Notes: generated from the letters alone by a model not told the origin. A DNA stretch of 64,000 nt from an uncultured bacterium (GCA_949284985.1 CASDWY010000012.1:1-64000), one strand, 5' to 3'; numbered from the stretch's first letter, positions 31,555 through 42,143 are shown. Made by a program: numbers and translations.

Positions 31555-31672
31555 TGCAGAAGTTACAAAGTTAGAACTTATAATCAATAAATTTATTGAA
31601 AAAGTCCGTACTTTTGAAATGTTTGAACTTGGTAGAATGATTGATAGTATAAATTCTAAAAAAGTTGCTTGA
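31478..31672 (+). CDS. left-end small reading frame L, copy 2
   Basis: A 64-codon frame with a TTG start at 31478; the conserved part begins at NKKEVNDDFFLNGGAEVTKL and ends GRMIDSINSKKVA. It is the counterpart of 9718-9873, with mostly synonymous changes between them. The first third runs through the direct repeat, so expression would start within or before the terminator hairpin. It may be real only after cassette joining. Confidence 0.4.
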   Translation: MNKCRAQKPHFDNKKEVNDDFFLNGGAEVTKLELIINKFIEKVRTFEMFELGRMIDSINSKKVA

Positions 31673-31867
31673 TAAATTATAGGTTATGAATATTTTATAT
31701 AAAATTTTTAGTATTTTTATTTTTTAATTTTGTGTTTTTTTGCAATTTTTTATTTAAAAAAAACAAAAGCCAATAATAAAAGCATGTACAATTGAATATT
31801 TTTAATGAATAATTTAGTTGACTTTTTTAGTTTCGTATTATAATATAAAATCAAAAGGGGAGAAATC

Positions 31868-32515
31868 ATGAAGTTTAACCAAGAGCAAATCATTCAAAAA
31901 GTAGCACCTCATTTTGGAGAGCTAACACGCATTATTAAGCAAGCCCATTCATATTTTATTAAACAGGCTGCTATAACCGGGGCAGATTATACTGGCGTGA
32001 CCTATGCTTGGATTATGCAAAAAAATATAATTGATTTGCTTTCTAAATCTTATATTATAACTAAAAATATTGGCAAGCTAGTTCCATATTTCAATATTAC
32101 ATTACTGGAAATAGATGGGTTTTTAATTAGTTTTAACAAAATTAATAACAAAAAGCAAAAATCAAAAGATATAGAAATTCAAAATAAAATTATAATAAAT
32201 GAAAATCATCTAAAACAATTAAGAATTTTTTCAGATGATAACGAAAATAATGATATAGAAGTAACAGAATCGGCACCTTTAACCGCTGGGTACATTGTAA
32301 AAGATGCAAAAATTGCAGAAACTTATTTAACACATCAAATAGGTAAAACTGTTCACTGGTATGAAAATATGTCTAATTTTGACTCAATAACATTGCCGTT
32401 TAAACAATTACAAAATACTAATAATATTTACAATAGAACCAAGAGAAGAATCAAAAATAAAAATTGCGTTAAAAGCGACAATGTAATAGAGTTAAAAAGT
32501 AGTATAGATAACTAA
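31868..32515 (+). CDS. unknown protein paired with XRE-ImmA peptidase (cassette 2 cargo)
   Basis: A 215-aa protein without a recognised domain. The first 90 residues are helical (KVAPHFGELTRIIKQAHSYF, then a tyrosine- and lysine-rich stretch), and the C-terminus is basic (NRTKRRIKNKNCVKSDN). AAAAGGGGAGAAATC precedes the ATG. It is 13 bases upstream of the XRE-ImmA gene. ImmA-type peptidases usually cut a partner repressor or toxin, so this protein may be that partner; inference only. Confidence 0.6.
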   Translation: MKFNQEQIIQKVAPHFGELTRIIKQAHSYFIKQAAITGADYTGVTYAWIMQKNIIDLLSKSYIITKNIGKLVPYFNITLLEIDGFLISFNKINNKKQKSKDIEIQNKIIINENHLKQLRIFSDDNENNDIEVTESAPLTAGYIVKDAKIAETYLTHQIGKTVHWYENMSNFDSITLPFKQLQNTNNIYNRTKRRIKNKNCVKSDNVIELKSSIDN

Positions 32516-32528
32516 TAATAAATTTACT

Positions 32529-33593
32529 ATGGAAAAAATAAATCATAATAAAATAATAATTGCTAGAGAATATAGAAAAATTAAGCAATCAAAATTATTA
32601 GAAATATTAAATAAAAAATATTCGATAAAAATAACACAAAGTGACCTTTCAAGAATCGAAAAAGGATATAAAGTTAATATTTCACAAGAACTTATAACTG
32701 CAATTTCTGAAATATTAGACTTTCCGCCAACTTTCTTTTATATGGAAGGGGATATAATTGATGTAAAACTATCATTGTTTAGAAAACGTCAAAAACTAAA
32801 AAGTTCCGACATATCATTTATTCTTGGAAGTGTCAATATTTTTGTTGATATTTGCAATCTTTTATTAAACGATACAAAAGAACTCAATATAGATGTTCCT
32901 TATTTTCCAATTGAAAAATATAAAAATCCTGAACAAATTGCAAGAGCATTAAGGATTCATTGGAATATTCCGCAAGGACCAATAATGAATTTAACGGAAA
33001 TCATGGAAGATAACGGCATAATAATTAACTATATAGACCCAAATACAAAATATTTTGATGGCTGTTCATATACAAAATATGGACTTTATTTTGTATTTAT
33101 AAACCCTAATATGCCAGGAGACCGCCAAAGATTTACATTGGCGCATGAGCTTGGGCATATTATAATGAAGAATTCGTCAAGTCCAATTAAAGAAAGTGAG
33201 AACGAGGCAAATCGTTTTGCTGCAGAATTTTTAATGCCTGAAATTGAAATAGGATATAATTTAAAAAAAATTGACTTAGAAAAAGCTTGTTATTTAAAAC
33301 CTTACTGGAAAGTTTCAATTGCTGCTATTATAAGAAGAGCCTTAACCTTAAAATATATAAACCAGGCAAGATATAAATCTTTATGCAGTTATATGGCGCA
33401 GAAGGGTTACAATACAAAAGAACCATTTGATATTCCTAAGGAAATACCGACTTTATTTAAGGAAATTATTGACATATATAGAAAAGAAGATAATTTAAGT
33501 TACGATAAAATTGCCCAAATGACTCATATACTAAAAATTGAATTATTAAAGTTTTATAATCCTCAAATGAACAAAATCGCAAGAGTGTCATAA
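32529..33593 (+). CDS. XRE HTH fused to ImmA/IrrE metallopeptidase (cassette 2 cargo)
   Basis: A 354-aa protein. The N-terminal HTH (IAREYRKIKQSKLLEILNKK ... LSRIEKGYKVNIS, 10-60) is followed by a linker and a zinc peptidase with FTLAHELGHIIM (HExxH near 212) and a downstream ENEANRFAAEFLMP motif carrying the third ligand. ImmA/IrrE enzymes cleave or derepress phage-type repressors and control stress or element excision. Here both functions are on one chain. It ends 55 bases before the right-end R gene. Confidence 0.85.
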   Translation: MEKINHNKIIIAREYRKIKQSKLLEILNKKYSIKITQSDLSRIEKGYKVNISQELITAISEILDFPPTFFYMEGDIIDVKLSLFRKRQKLKSSDISFILGSVNIFVDICNLLLNDTKELNIDVPYFPIEKYKNPEQIARALRIHWNIPQGPIMNLTEIMEDNGIIINYIDPNTKYFDGCSYTKYGLYFVFINPNMPGDRQRFTLAHELGHIIMKNSSSPIKESENEANRFAAEFLMPEIEIGYNLKKIDLEKACYLKPYWKVSIAAIIRRALTLKYINQARYKSLCSYMAQKGYNTKEPFDIPKEIPTLFKEIIDIYRKEDNLSYDKIAQMTHILKIELLKFYNPQMNKIARVS

Positions 33594-33648
33594 TTTTTTT
33601 TAAAGTATTCTTTCTTTGAAGCTTGTTTATTCATAGGAGGATAAATTA

Positions 33649-33876
33649 ATGACAACAAAGAAACCGAATTTTATTGTTAAATTTGACAATTCAAACCCAA
33701 CAGAGGAAGAAAGAGCAAAAGCCATTTGTGATTTAATTTTATGTTTAATGAAATTATCAGTAAAACAAGAGGCTAAAAAATTTAAAACTAAAAAAGAGCA
33801 AAAAGAATACGAGCAAAATTTTTCTGATTTTGCCTCAAAAGCCTTATATAACAACAATTTTGATGATAAAAAATAA
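33649..33876 (+). CDS. right-end small protein R, copy 2
   Basis: A 75-aa protein nearly identical to 11364-11594 (five substitutions), preceded by AGGAGGATAAATTA. It is the last gene before the tRNA-Ile and in the same relative place as in the first cassette. The surrounding non-coding sequence is also conserved on the downstream side but not on the upstream side, showing that cargo, not the ends, has been exchanged. Confidence 0.75.
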   Translation: MTTKKPNFIVKFDNSNPTEEERAKAICDLILCLMKLSVKQEAKKFKTKKEQKEYEQNFSDFASKALYNNNFDDKK

Positions 33877-33994
33877 TAAAATTATGTTCGAACTTCTAAA
33901 ACTCTCGTTATTATTGAGTTTTGACGATTGATTGTTTTTGGTGCCTACCTTGTTTGAACAAGTGCAGAGCGCAAAAGCCGCATTTTGACAATAA
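33877..33994 (+). repeat. right-end tail of cassette 2
   Basis: AAATTATGTTCGAACTTC, the imperfect stem AAAACTC...GAGTTTT, CTTGTT-TG-AACAAG (33949-33962) and GTGCAGAGCGCAAAAGCCGC lead to the terminator at 33995. It matches 11595-11686 and, in its second half, 31466-31517. Confidence 0.75.
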
Positions 33995-34022
33995 AAAAAG
34001 AAGTCAATGATGACTTCTTTTT
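33995..34022. terminator. tRNA-Ile terminator, direct repeat copy 3
   Basis: AAAAAGAAGTCA (33995-34006) and TGACTTCTTTTT (34011-34022) form a 12-bp perfect stem with an ATGA loop. It lies three bases beyond the CCA end of the leftward tRNA gene, and so ends its transcript; the T-run is present on both strands. Identical stems occur at 9719 and 31518. Confidence 0.9.
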
Positions 34023-34025
34023 AAA

Positions 34026-34102
<77 letters not shown>

Positions 34103-34280
34103 ATAACATAAAACCTATTGCAACTTCTGCTTTCGGTTTGCTTACTTAAATTAGCATGCACATAATTTACTGTCAATGTTTTTTTTCTTGAATTGCTAAT
34201 TATTAAATTTTTAAATATGTAGTTGAAAAATGTTTTTGAGCGTTACATAATAATTTTGAGTAATCGGAATTATTATTAAT

Positions 34281-35634
<1,354 letters not shown>

Positions 35635-35650
35635 TTATAGTTTAAAGTAA

Positions 35651-35680
35651 AAAAACACCAGGCTGTTGCCTGGTGTTTTT
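35651..35680 (+). terminator. eno terminator
   Basis: AAAAACACCAGGC and GCCTGGTGTTTTT form a 13-bp stem with a TGTT loop and U-tail, 17 bases after the eno stop. Confidence 0.92.
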
Positions 35681-35711
35681 TATTTATCCTTACTATTTAA
35701 TTATACTAGAT

Positions 35712-35784
35712 TTTTTTTCGGTTTTCAATTTCTTGAGCAAGTTTTAGTATTTGTTCTATGGTTTTTTGTTCTTCTAATTTATGG
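35712..35784 (-). pseudogene. duplicated 3' end of the coiled-coil gene
   Basis: Leftward of the stop at 35785, a second copy of the C-terminal segment continues in another frame: NHKLEEQKTIEQILKLAQEI, then ENRKKI and a stop. It matches the in-gene copy NHKSEEQKTIEQILELAYEI at an offset of 109 bases, which is not a multiple of three, so the tandem duplication shifted the frame and created a new end (RKRLWNF). Confidence 0.8.
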
Positions 35785-37998
35785 TTAAAAATTCCATAGT
35801 CGTTTGCGCTTTCTTTGTTTTTTTGTTCGGTATTCAATTTCATAAGCAAGTTCTAGTATTTGTTCTATGGTTTTTTGTTCTTCTGATTTATGGTTAAAAT
35901 CTTTTGGATAAATTTGATCTATTCTTGAATCTATTTTACCGAATTGCCATCTGAGCTTTTTAATTTCATTAGTTCCTTCGTAGCTTTTATCATATTGATA
36001 GCCATAGTAGTTTGCACTTTCTTCTAAGTAATCTATGAGAGCTTCTATTTTGTCACATTTTTCGTTATATGTCATATCGTCGTCGTTTAGAATATCTGCA
36101 GGAAGAGATCTTTTGCCAAATATTCCTGAACCGTATTCCATTAAAACTTCTGATACATTGAATTTGTCTATATTACTGAAACCATATACTTGTCCGTTTT
36201 CGATTTCAATATTTTTAGCTACCCAGTTTCCGTCAACTGATTCTTTTTCTTGATTTTCGTTTGTGTATTCTGTGTCTTTAGTATTTTCAACTTCAGCTCT
36301 TAAGTTTTCATAATCTTCAGTTAATTGAGTGTATGTATCATAGTCTATGTTACCGCTGTTTGATGCTTGTTGAATTTTACCTTGAATCTTTTCTAATTTT
36401 GACATTAAATCATATTTTACTTTATTTGGTGTGTGATCTAGTGCATCTATGTCGAACAATAGTGACGTGATTTCAGTATCGATTTCGGAATATTCTTCTT
36501 TAATTGCTGTTATGTCTTCATCTGTAAGAGGAACTTCAGCGTTATCTGTTGCAGTTACAATTGGTCCTCTAGTTTTTTGTGTAGTTTCTGTATTTTCTGC
36601 TTTTTTATCTTGTTGAGCTTGTGTTTCGTTCCAAAGAATTGTCAGTCCTTCGTCGCTAGGTTCATTTGGTTCTACTTCTTCTGCTTGTACGTTTTCTACA
36701 GTATCATTAGGTATGATTGAGGCTGTTTGCATTAAGTCTATTTTTTCTTTAGCTTCATCAATCATGCTTTGCATTCTTGTAATATCTTCAGCTGTAATAT
36801 TTTTTCCGTTATATTGTTTAAGCTCTTTTATAATTTTTTCTATTTCAGCATTTGATACTGCGCCTGTGTTTTCACCTAAGGCTCTTTGCAATTCTTTTAC
36901 TTGTAGGTCTAAAGCTGCATAGGCTTTTGCTTTATCAGTTATTTCATTTGATTTTTTGTTATTATCAGCAGTTGTTGTTTGTTTTGGTGCTTCTTTTTCA
37001 GTTGTTGCTTTTGTTTCTACTTGTTTAGTTTCTGCTTTTGGATCTTTTTGTTCGTTTTCTTTTTTTGGAAGATTTGCTTCAAAGCTAACTGTAAGATTTG
37101 TTGCTTGTCCTTTTTCACAAGTACAAGTTGCATCTTCGTTTTCTGGAGTTCCTGCTAAGACAAAAACATTATTATTAGGATTTTCTTGTCTTACAGGAGT
37201 TTGTTTTTCGTAATTAATGTTAAATAAATTATTTACGCTTGCTTCTTTTGCTGAAATTTCTGCTTTTACTTTTTCTAATTCGTTAGCTAGCTTTTTATTA
37301 TAATTTAGAACTTGCATTAATTCCATTGAAGTATTGCTTCTATATCCAGTAGGATATGGCATTCCAACATTAGGGATTGCTGCTGCTGCGTTCATAAATC
37401 CATTAGCCATGAAGCTTTGTTGTAGCCCTAAAAATGGGTTGAGGCTTTGTAACTGCATGTTTTGATTTGCCATTATCTGTTCAATTTGCATTTTTTCTTT
37501 AAGTATAGATATATGAACTTGGGTGTTACGCATTTCATTAATTATGTATGAATATCTGTTTTGCAGCTCTGCTAGTTCTTTGTTAGTTGCTTCATATCTG
37601 TTGCCGGATGTGGTTGTCGTATCTTGAGTAAATATATCATTAAGTTTTGTTCTTTCGTTATTTTTATTGCCAAGTATGTCACCGACAGTTGTGTGTTTTT
37701 TAGTTGCAGTCATGAATAAATCATTAACTTCTGCTTTGCTTTTACCGTCTAATTGTTTTAAAAGATTTACTGTATTATTATCCAATTTAGCATTTATAAG
37801 GTTGCCATTTTCATCTTTAACTTCAATGACATCGCTTCTGTCAAAAATGCCTGTGAGATTTTTGTCAGAATCTTTGTGGTTGGTGAAAACAGAAATTTTA
37901 TATGTTTTTCCATCTTCTCCCTTTGTAGTGAAGGTAATAGCATTACTTTGCCTTAAATCTACACCTGTAGGCTTAACAATTTCTACAAACTCGCTCAT
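35785..37998 (-). CDS. large coiled-coil, low-complexity protein of unknown function
   Basis: A 737-aa acidic protein (MSEFVEIVKPTGVDLRQSNA...). Residues 1-110 look like a folded beta-rich domain, 150-260 are coiled coil with a methionine- and glutamine-rich stretch, about 290-380 is a Lys/Glu/Thr-rich disordered linker, 385-620 are further helices (LDLQVKELQRALGENTGAVS), and the end is helical. No signal peptide or catalytic motif. AAAGGATTTAAG precedes the ATG at 37998. The 3' end is altered by a 109-base tandem duplication. Possibly a cytoplasmic structural protein; not identified. Confidence 0.75.
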   Translation of the reverse strand: MSEFVEIVKPTGVDLRQSNAITFTTKGEDGKTYKISVFTNHKDSDKNLTGIFDRSDVIEVKDENGNLINAKLDNNTVNLLKQLDGKSKAEVNDLFMTATKKHTTVGDILGNKNNERTKLNDIFTQDTTTTSGNRYEATNKELAELQNRYSYIINEMRNTQVHISILKEKMQIEQIMANQNMQLQSLNPFLGLQQSFMANGFMNAAAAIPNVGMPYPTGYRSNTSMELMQVLNYNKKLANELEKVKAEISAKEASVNNLFNINYEKQTPVRQENPNNNVFVLAGTPENEDATCTCEKGQATNLTVSFEANLPKKENEQKDPKAETKQVETKATTEKEAPKQTTTADNNKKSNEITDKAKAYAALDLQVKELQRALGENTGAVSNAEIEKIIKELKQYNGKNITAEDITRMQSMIDEAKEKIDLMQTASIIPNDTVENVQAEEVEPNEPSDEGLTILWNETQAQQDKKAENTETTQKTRGPIVTATDNAEVPLTDEDITAIKEEYSEIDTEITSLLFDIDALDHTPNKVKYDLMSKLEKIQGKIQQASNSGNIDYDTYTQLTEDYENLRAEVENTKDTEYTNENQEKESVDGNWVAKNIEIENGQVYGFSNIDKFNVSEVLMEYGSGIFGKRSLPADILNDDDMTYNEKCDKIEALIDYLEESANYYGYQYDKSYEGTNEIKKLRWQFGKIDSRIDQIYPKDFNHKSEEQKTIEQILELAYEIEYRTKKQRKRKRLWNF

Positions 37999-38013
37999 CT
38001 TAAATCCTTTCAA

Positions 38014-38316
38014 AAAATATTATTATCCTCTCTTGTATATATTAAGGATTTGTTTTTTATAAAATTGCCATGAATTTTAACAGCTTCTTAACATTTGTTA
38101 ATGTTGCAGTGATTAAAAAAGTGATGAAAGCTTTGTACCAATTAAATTTGAGTATAAGTTAAAAAACAAATAATGTAATAATGAATTAAAATATTTATTT
38201 TAGAGATTTAAAGCATTCAGAACTAAACTAAAGTATAAGATTTGTAACAAATATCAAAGTTTGAAGAATTGTTGTCCGACAATATAAATATATGAGCATG
38301 TAGAAATAGGAAAATT
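38014..38316. other. divergent promoter region
   Basis: This 303-base interval separates the leftward coiled-coil gene and the rightward HD-GYP gene. It is AT-rich. TTGTC-C-GACAA (38272-38282) followed by TATAAATAT is the only palindrome next to a -10-like sequence that I see. No gene is apparent. Confidence 0.35.
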
Positions 38317-39690
38317 ATGAAGGAAAGTACTAGTAAGAAAAGTGTATCAATGTTTGCACGAAGCTCTCAGTTGATAGAAAATGATCCTTTAGAGGAGATT
38401 TTTGCACTTAATTTGGGTGATTTTTTAACTGAGCATCTGATTTCAGATGAGTTAGTGGAAAAAATATCTCACAAGGCTGGAGATAGGGTAAAGGCGTTAA
38501 AGAATCAATTAAGAGAACTGATTTCTATATATTCAATTGATAATACATTAAGTTTGCTTGGTTTTAATAACAAGGAGGATTATATTTTATATAATTCTAT
38601 TGCAAAAACAATAATTCAAATGCTTGATGTAGATCGATGCCATATCTTTTTGTCAAAAGATAATGCAAAAGGATTGGAGCATGCCGGTAATGATCTTATA
38701 CTAGTTGGATCGTCAATGTATTTTGATGATGATATTTATTCATATAATATTGGATATAAATTGACAGATCCGGATATAATAGTTCGTGCATTTATTTCAA
38801 AAAAGACAATAGTTCCGGAAGTTGTAGCATTGGAAAGCAATTTTAGACCGATAGCAAAGCTAAACGAAGATGAAACACGTTTTTATGCAGCAATACCAAT
38901 GCATAATAATTCAGTTTCAGTAGGGGTAATTGTAGTTGAGAACAGTACGCCAAAAGAGATTATGCCGGAGTATGTAGAGTTGTTAGAGTGTACAGCAAAG
39001 CTATTTGCAACATCAATGTACTTACAAAAATTAACTGAAGAGACAGCTAAAGCTATCGAAGAGGAATATATTCCTGGTTTGTCGCATTTGCAGCATCTTA
39101 GAGCAGAGCTTACTGCAGTAATCGGTGATTTGGGAGATCAGCAACAAGCATTTGTTGAGCAGCTTGCTGTTGCGGTTGATATTAAAGGACAGTACAAAAA
39201 TAATCATTCTAAAAATACGGCAGAGCTTGCAAGAAAGCTTTGTGATAAGCTTGAATTAAATGAAAAAACAAAAGATTTAATATATTACGCGGGACTTTTA
39301 CAAAATATTGGTAAAATAACTTTGCCAGAACAGCTTTTTAATAAAAAAGGCAAGCTTACTCAAGAGGATTGGGAAAAAATTCAAAATCATGCAAATGTTG
39401 GTGTAAATTTGCTAATGAGTATAAATTTTTTGTCAGAAGTAATTCCATATATTCATTATCATAAAGAGCGCTGGGATGGAAAAGGTGTCCCAGAGGGCTT
39501 GAAAGGCTACAGTATTCCTTTGGGATCAAGGATTATTGCAGTTGCAGATGCTTTTACGGCTATGACTATGGATAGGTCATATCGAGAAGCAATGAGCGTT
39601 GAAGAAGCACTTGATATAATCAAGGAAGAAGCGGGTATCAAGTGGGATCCGGTAGTGGTAGATGCACTTGTGAGAGTACAAAAACAGTAG
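38317..39690 (+). CDS. GAF-like/HD-GYP protein with degenerate HD pair
   Basis: A 457-aa protein. Residues about 85-250 form a GAF-like sensor (TIIQMLDVDRCHIFLSKDN ... AAIPMHNNSVSVGVIVVEN). Residues 290-455 are an HD-GYP domain: later motifs are present (NHANVGVNLL, HYHKERWDGKGVPEGLKG, VADAFTAMTMDRSYR), but the metal-binding HD is replaced by Gln329-Asn330 in AGLLQNIGKI. Active HD-GYP enzymes hydrolyse cyclic-di-GMP; here catalysis is doubtful and a binding or regulatory role is more likely. The gene is upstream of the flagellar run. Confidence 0.85.
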   Translation: MKESTSKKSVSMFARSSQLIENDPLEEIFALNLGDFLTEHLISDELVEKISHKAGDRVKALKNQLRELISIYSIDNTLSLLGFNNKEDYILYNSIAKTIIQMLDVDRCHIFLSKDNAKGLEHAGNDLILVGSSMYFDDDIYSYNIGYKLTDPDIIVRAFISKKTIVPEVVALESNFRPIAKLNEDETRFYAAIPMHNNSVSVGVIVVENSTPKEIMPEYVELLECTAKLFATSMYLQKLTEETAKAIEEEYIPGLSHLQHLRAELTAVIGDLGDQQQAFVEQLAVAVDIKGQYKNNHSKNTAELARKLCDKLELNEKTKDLIYYAGLLQNIGKITLPEQLFNKKGKLTQEDWEKIQNHANVGVNLLMSINFLSEVIPYIHYHKERWDGKGVPEGLKGYSIPLGSRIIAVADAFTAMTMDRSYREAMSVEEALDIIKEEAGIKWDPVVVDALVRVQKQ

Positions 39691-39705
39691 TACAGGATGT
39701 AAGAG

Positions 39706-40485
39706 ATGAAAAAACTGGTATTTGCAATAACTTTGGTTGTTGCATTGATAGCGTTGAGTGGCGGATGTTCTTACGCTATTGAGCAAAAAAAGAGAATTCA
39801 GTATTTTGACTATGAAACTACGGATAATTTTATAGTCAAATCTACTCTCACATACCCTACGGTTGAAAAAACTAAATATCCATTGGTTGTTCTATTGCAT
39901 TCATTAGGGTATTCCAGTGAGTATTGGGGTAGTTTGAAATCTGATTTTAATCAAGCAGGTATTGCTGTTTTGGAAATTGATTTAAAAGGTCATGGTAAAA
40001 GTATAAATGATATTTATTTTAAGCGTAGATCTTGGATTTACCTGACAGATAAAGCATTTAAACTTTATCCGAATGAGGTGAATGAAATTGTAAAAAAGGT
40101 ACTAGCAGCCAATAAAAATATTTCACCATTTTATGTTTCGTATGTTGGTGCAGATATAGGAGCAAATACGGCTGTTATAACAGCACAAATACAATCACCC
40201 AGACCAATATGTCTTGTGTTAATTTCTCCAAATATTAATTTTAGAGGGCTATATATTCCTATAAAACTTGCAAATGCAGGTAATTTATCTGTATTGGCTA
40301 TTGCTGCAGCAAAGGATTTGAACTCGGTAAAACAGCTTAGCGAGGTAGAAAAATTTGCTCAAGGTCGTTATGAAAAAAAAGTTTATCCAAATGGTGGAAC
40401 AGGAATGATAATGTTAAAACTAAATCCATCAATGTCGGTTGATATTGTTAATTGGGTTGTGGATAGAATGAATGAAAAAAGTTGA
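39706..40485 (+). CDS. exported alpha/beta-hydrolase-fold protein
   Basis: A 259-aa protein with an N-terminal signal (MKKLVFAITLVVALIALSGG, likely cut after CSYA). The fold is that of alpha/beta hydrolases: PLVVLLHSLGYSSEYWGSL oxyanion region, IDLKGHGKS and a nucleophile elbow YVGADIGAN, where Asp150 stands in the usual serine position; a C-terminal His is not obvious. Either an Asp-nucleophile enzyme or a non-catalytic relative. It lies 15 bases after the HD-GYP gene on the same strand. Confidence 0.7.
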   Translation: MKKLVFAITLVVALIALSGGCSYAIEQKKRIQYFDYETTDNFIVKSTLTYPTVEKTKYPLVVLLHSLGYSSEYWGSLKSDFNQAGIAVLEIDLKGHGKSINDIYFKRRSWIYLTDKAFKLYPNEVNEIVKKVLAANKNISPFYVSYVGADIGANTAVITAQIQSPRPICLVLISPNINFRGLYIPIKLANAGNLSVLAIAAAKDLNSVKQLSEVEKFAQGRYEKKVYPNGGTGMIMLKLNPSMSVDIVNWVVDRMNEKS

Positions 40486-40655
40486 TTTTAAATTAAAATA
40501 TTAGTTGACTTGCAAAAATAAATCATTAAAAATCTGTATGAAGGAAAGAAGTTTATAGAACTCATCCAAATGCAGGTTTTTTTTTATTCAAATAAAAGAA
40601 AAACTATAGATAAACCGACTTCATATACAAAGACGTAAAATGCGAGGTGAATTTT

Positions 40656-41099
40656 ATGAGTATTATGGAATCAATGGATATAGGTGTAAGAAGCCTTTCT
40701 GTGCATGGAAAGAGGATCGATTTGCATGCCAAAAACATTGCAAACCTTGATACTCCTAATTACGTAAGAAAAATACCTGTGCTTGACGCAACAGATGACT
40801 TGTCTTTTCATGGGCTTATGAATGCAATGAAAGAAGATGTTTTTGGAGTTGGGACTTTGCCTTTTTATCAAGGGGGAGTAGTATGGTCAGGTGTAGTAGA
40901 AGATCCTACATTGGGTGAGAGAATATACAAACCCGGACACCCTGATGCCGATGCAAACGGTTATATACGAGCATCAAATGTTAATCCTCTTGTCGAAATG
41001 GCAGATGCACAAGCTTCACAAAGAGCATATGAGGCTAACTTGGCAGTTTTAACTATATCAAAATCTATGGCATTAAAAGCTTTGGAAATAGGTAAATAA
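40656..41099 (+). CDS. flgC: flagellar basal-body rod protein FlgC
   Basis: A 147-aa rod protein: the N-terminal rod motif SLSVHGKRIDLHAKNIANLD then TPNYVRKIPVL, and the C-terminal helix NVNPLVEMADAQASQRAYEA through MALKALEIG. FlgC is a proximal rod subunit exported by the flagellar apparatus. GCGAGGTGAATTTT precedes the ATG at 40656. The usual neighbour flgB is not upstream, although it normally precedes flgC. First gene of the flagellar run ending at 48924. Confidence 0.95.
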   Translation: MSIMESMDIGVRSLSVHGKRIDLHAKNIANLDTPNYVRKIPVLDATDDLSFHGLMNAMKEDVFGVGTLPFYQGGVVWSGVVEDPTLGERIYKPGHPDADANGYIRASNVNPLVEMADAQASQRAYEANLAVLTISKSMALKALEIGK

Positions 41100-41102
41100 T
41101 AA

Positions 41103-41726
41103 ATGACTTTTTCACCAAAAATTCAAAATTACATAAATTCCAGCGGTAAAGAGGTTGCGTTGCAAAGATATGCGCAAATACAGGCATATGTTGATAATTT
41201 TGATAAAAAAGTTAACCCCCTGGAGGTTCAAAAACAATCAAAACTGGAAACATTTGCCGATGTCTTAAAGACGTCTGACGTTAATGCATCAGGTTTTAGG
41301 GTGCTGCCCTCAAAATTAGATGCAAGCATGGAATATCAAGGTACAATATCAAAAGGTCAAATACAAAGTATAGTTTCTCAAATTGCTAAGAAATATGAAG
41401 TTGATGAAAATCTTGTAAATGCTGTTATAAAACAAGAATCAGGATTTAATCCTAAAGCAACATCTCATTGTGGAGCGATGGGATTGATGCAGCTTATGCC
41501 TGCAACTGCAAAGAGTCTTGGGGTAAAAGATGCATATAATCCGGTTCAAAATATAGAAGGCGGTGTAAAGTATTTAAGTAATTTGCTTAAAAAATATAAT
41601 GGAAATACAGTTTTAGCGCTTGCGGCATACAATGCAGGTTCAGGCGCAGTCGCAAAATATGGCGGAGTTCCTCCATATAAGGAAACTCAAAATTATGTAA
41701 AAAATATTCTCGCAAATTATTTATAA
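41103..41726 (+). CDS. SLT-type lytic transglycosylase of the flagellar operon
   Basis: A 207-aa protein whose C-terminal 115 residues are a goose-lysozyme/SLT domain: VNAVIKQESGFNPKATSHCG (catalytic Glu in KQESG), AMGLMQLMPATAKSLGV, and LALAAYNAGSGAV. No signal peptide is visible, in keeping with export by the flagellar system. Position between flgC and fliE suggests that it opens peptidoglycan for the growing rod, the role FlgJ has elsewhere. Confidence 0.9.
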   Translation: MTFSPKIQNYINSSGKEVALQRYAQIQAYVDNFDKKVNPLEVQKQSKLETFADVLKTSDVNASGFRVLPSKLDASMEYQGTISKGQIQSIVSQIAKKYEVDENLVNAVIKQESGFNPKATSHCGAMGLMQLMPATAKSLGVKDAYNPVQNIEGGVKYLSNLLKKYNGNTVLALAAYNAGSGAVAKYGGVPPYKETQNYVKNILANYL

Positions 41727-41745
41727 ATAAGGAAAGAAGGGTTAA

Positions 41746-42087
41746 ATGTTTAAACATCAGTTAGTACCAAATATTAATTTATTTGAAAGAATTCAGCCAA
41801 CAAAGCTTGATATGAATTCAGGAATTGATACTATGCGATTATCAAGAATAGAAAAACCTGAAACACAAGATTTTAAGGCAGTTTTTTCCGGATTGGTTGA
41901 AAATCTTAACCTTGAAATGAATGCACCTGATAATTTAATGAAAGACGTTGCAATGGGTAAATCAAATGTTGATATACACGATGTAATGACAGCAATGGCA
42001 AAAGCAGAGTTGGGCGTTAATATTGCAACCGGAATTACAGGAAAAGTCATCCAAGCGTATGATAAAATTACTCAAATTCAAGTATAG
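41746..42087 (+). CDS. fliE: flagellar MS-ring/rod adapter FliE
   Basis: A 113-aa protein. The C-terminal two-thirds carry the FliE pattern: DFKAVFSGLVENLNLEMNAP, MGKSNVDIHDVMTAMAKAEL, GVNIATGITGKVIQAYDKIT. FliE joins the MS ring to the rod. The first 40 residues are longer than usual. GGAAAGAAGGG precedes the ATG. Confidence 0.93.
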   Translation: MFKHQLVPNINLFERIQPTKLDMNSGIDTMRLSRIEKPETQDFKAVFSGLVENLNLEMNAPDNLMKDVAMGKSNVDIHDVMTAMAKAELGVNIATGITGKVIQAYDKITQIQV

Positions 42088-42143
42088 TGTTAACTTTTTA
42101 ATAAAAATATAGTATAATTCTGTTGGGAGAGTTTGTATTTTAA

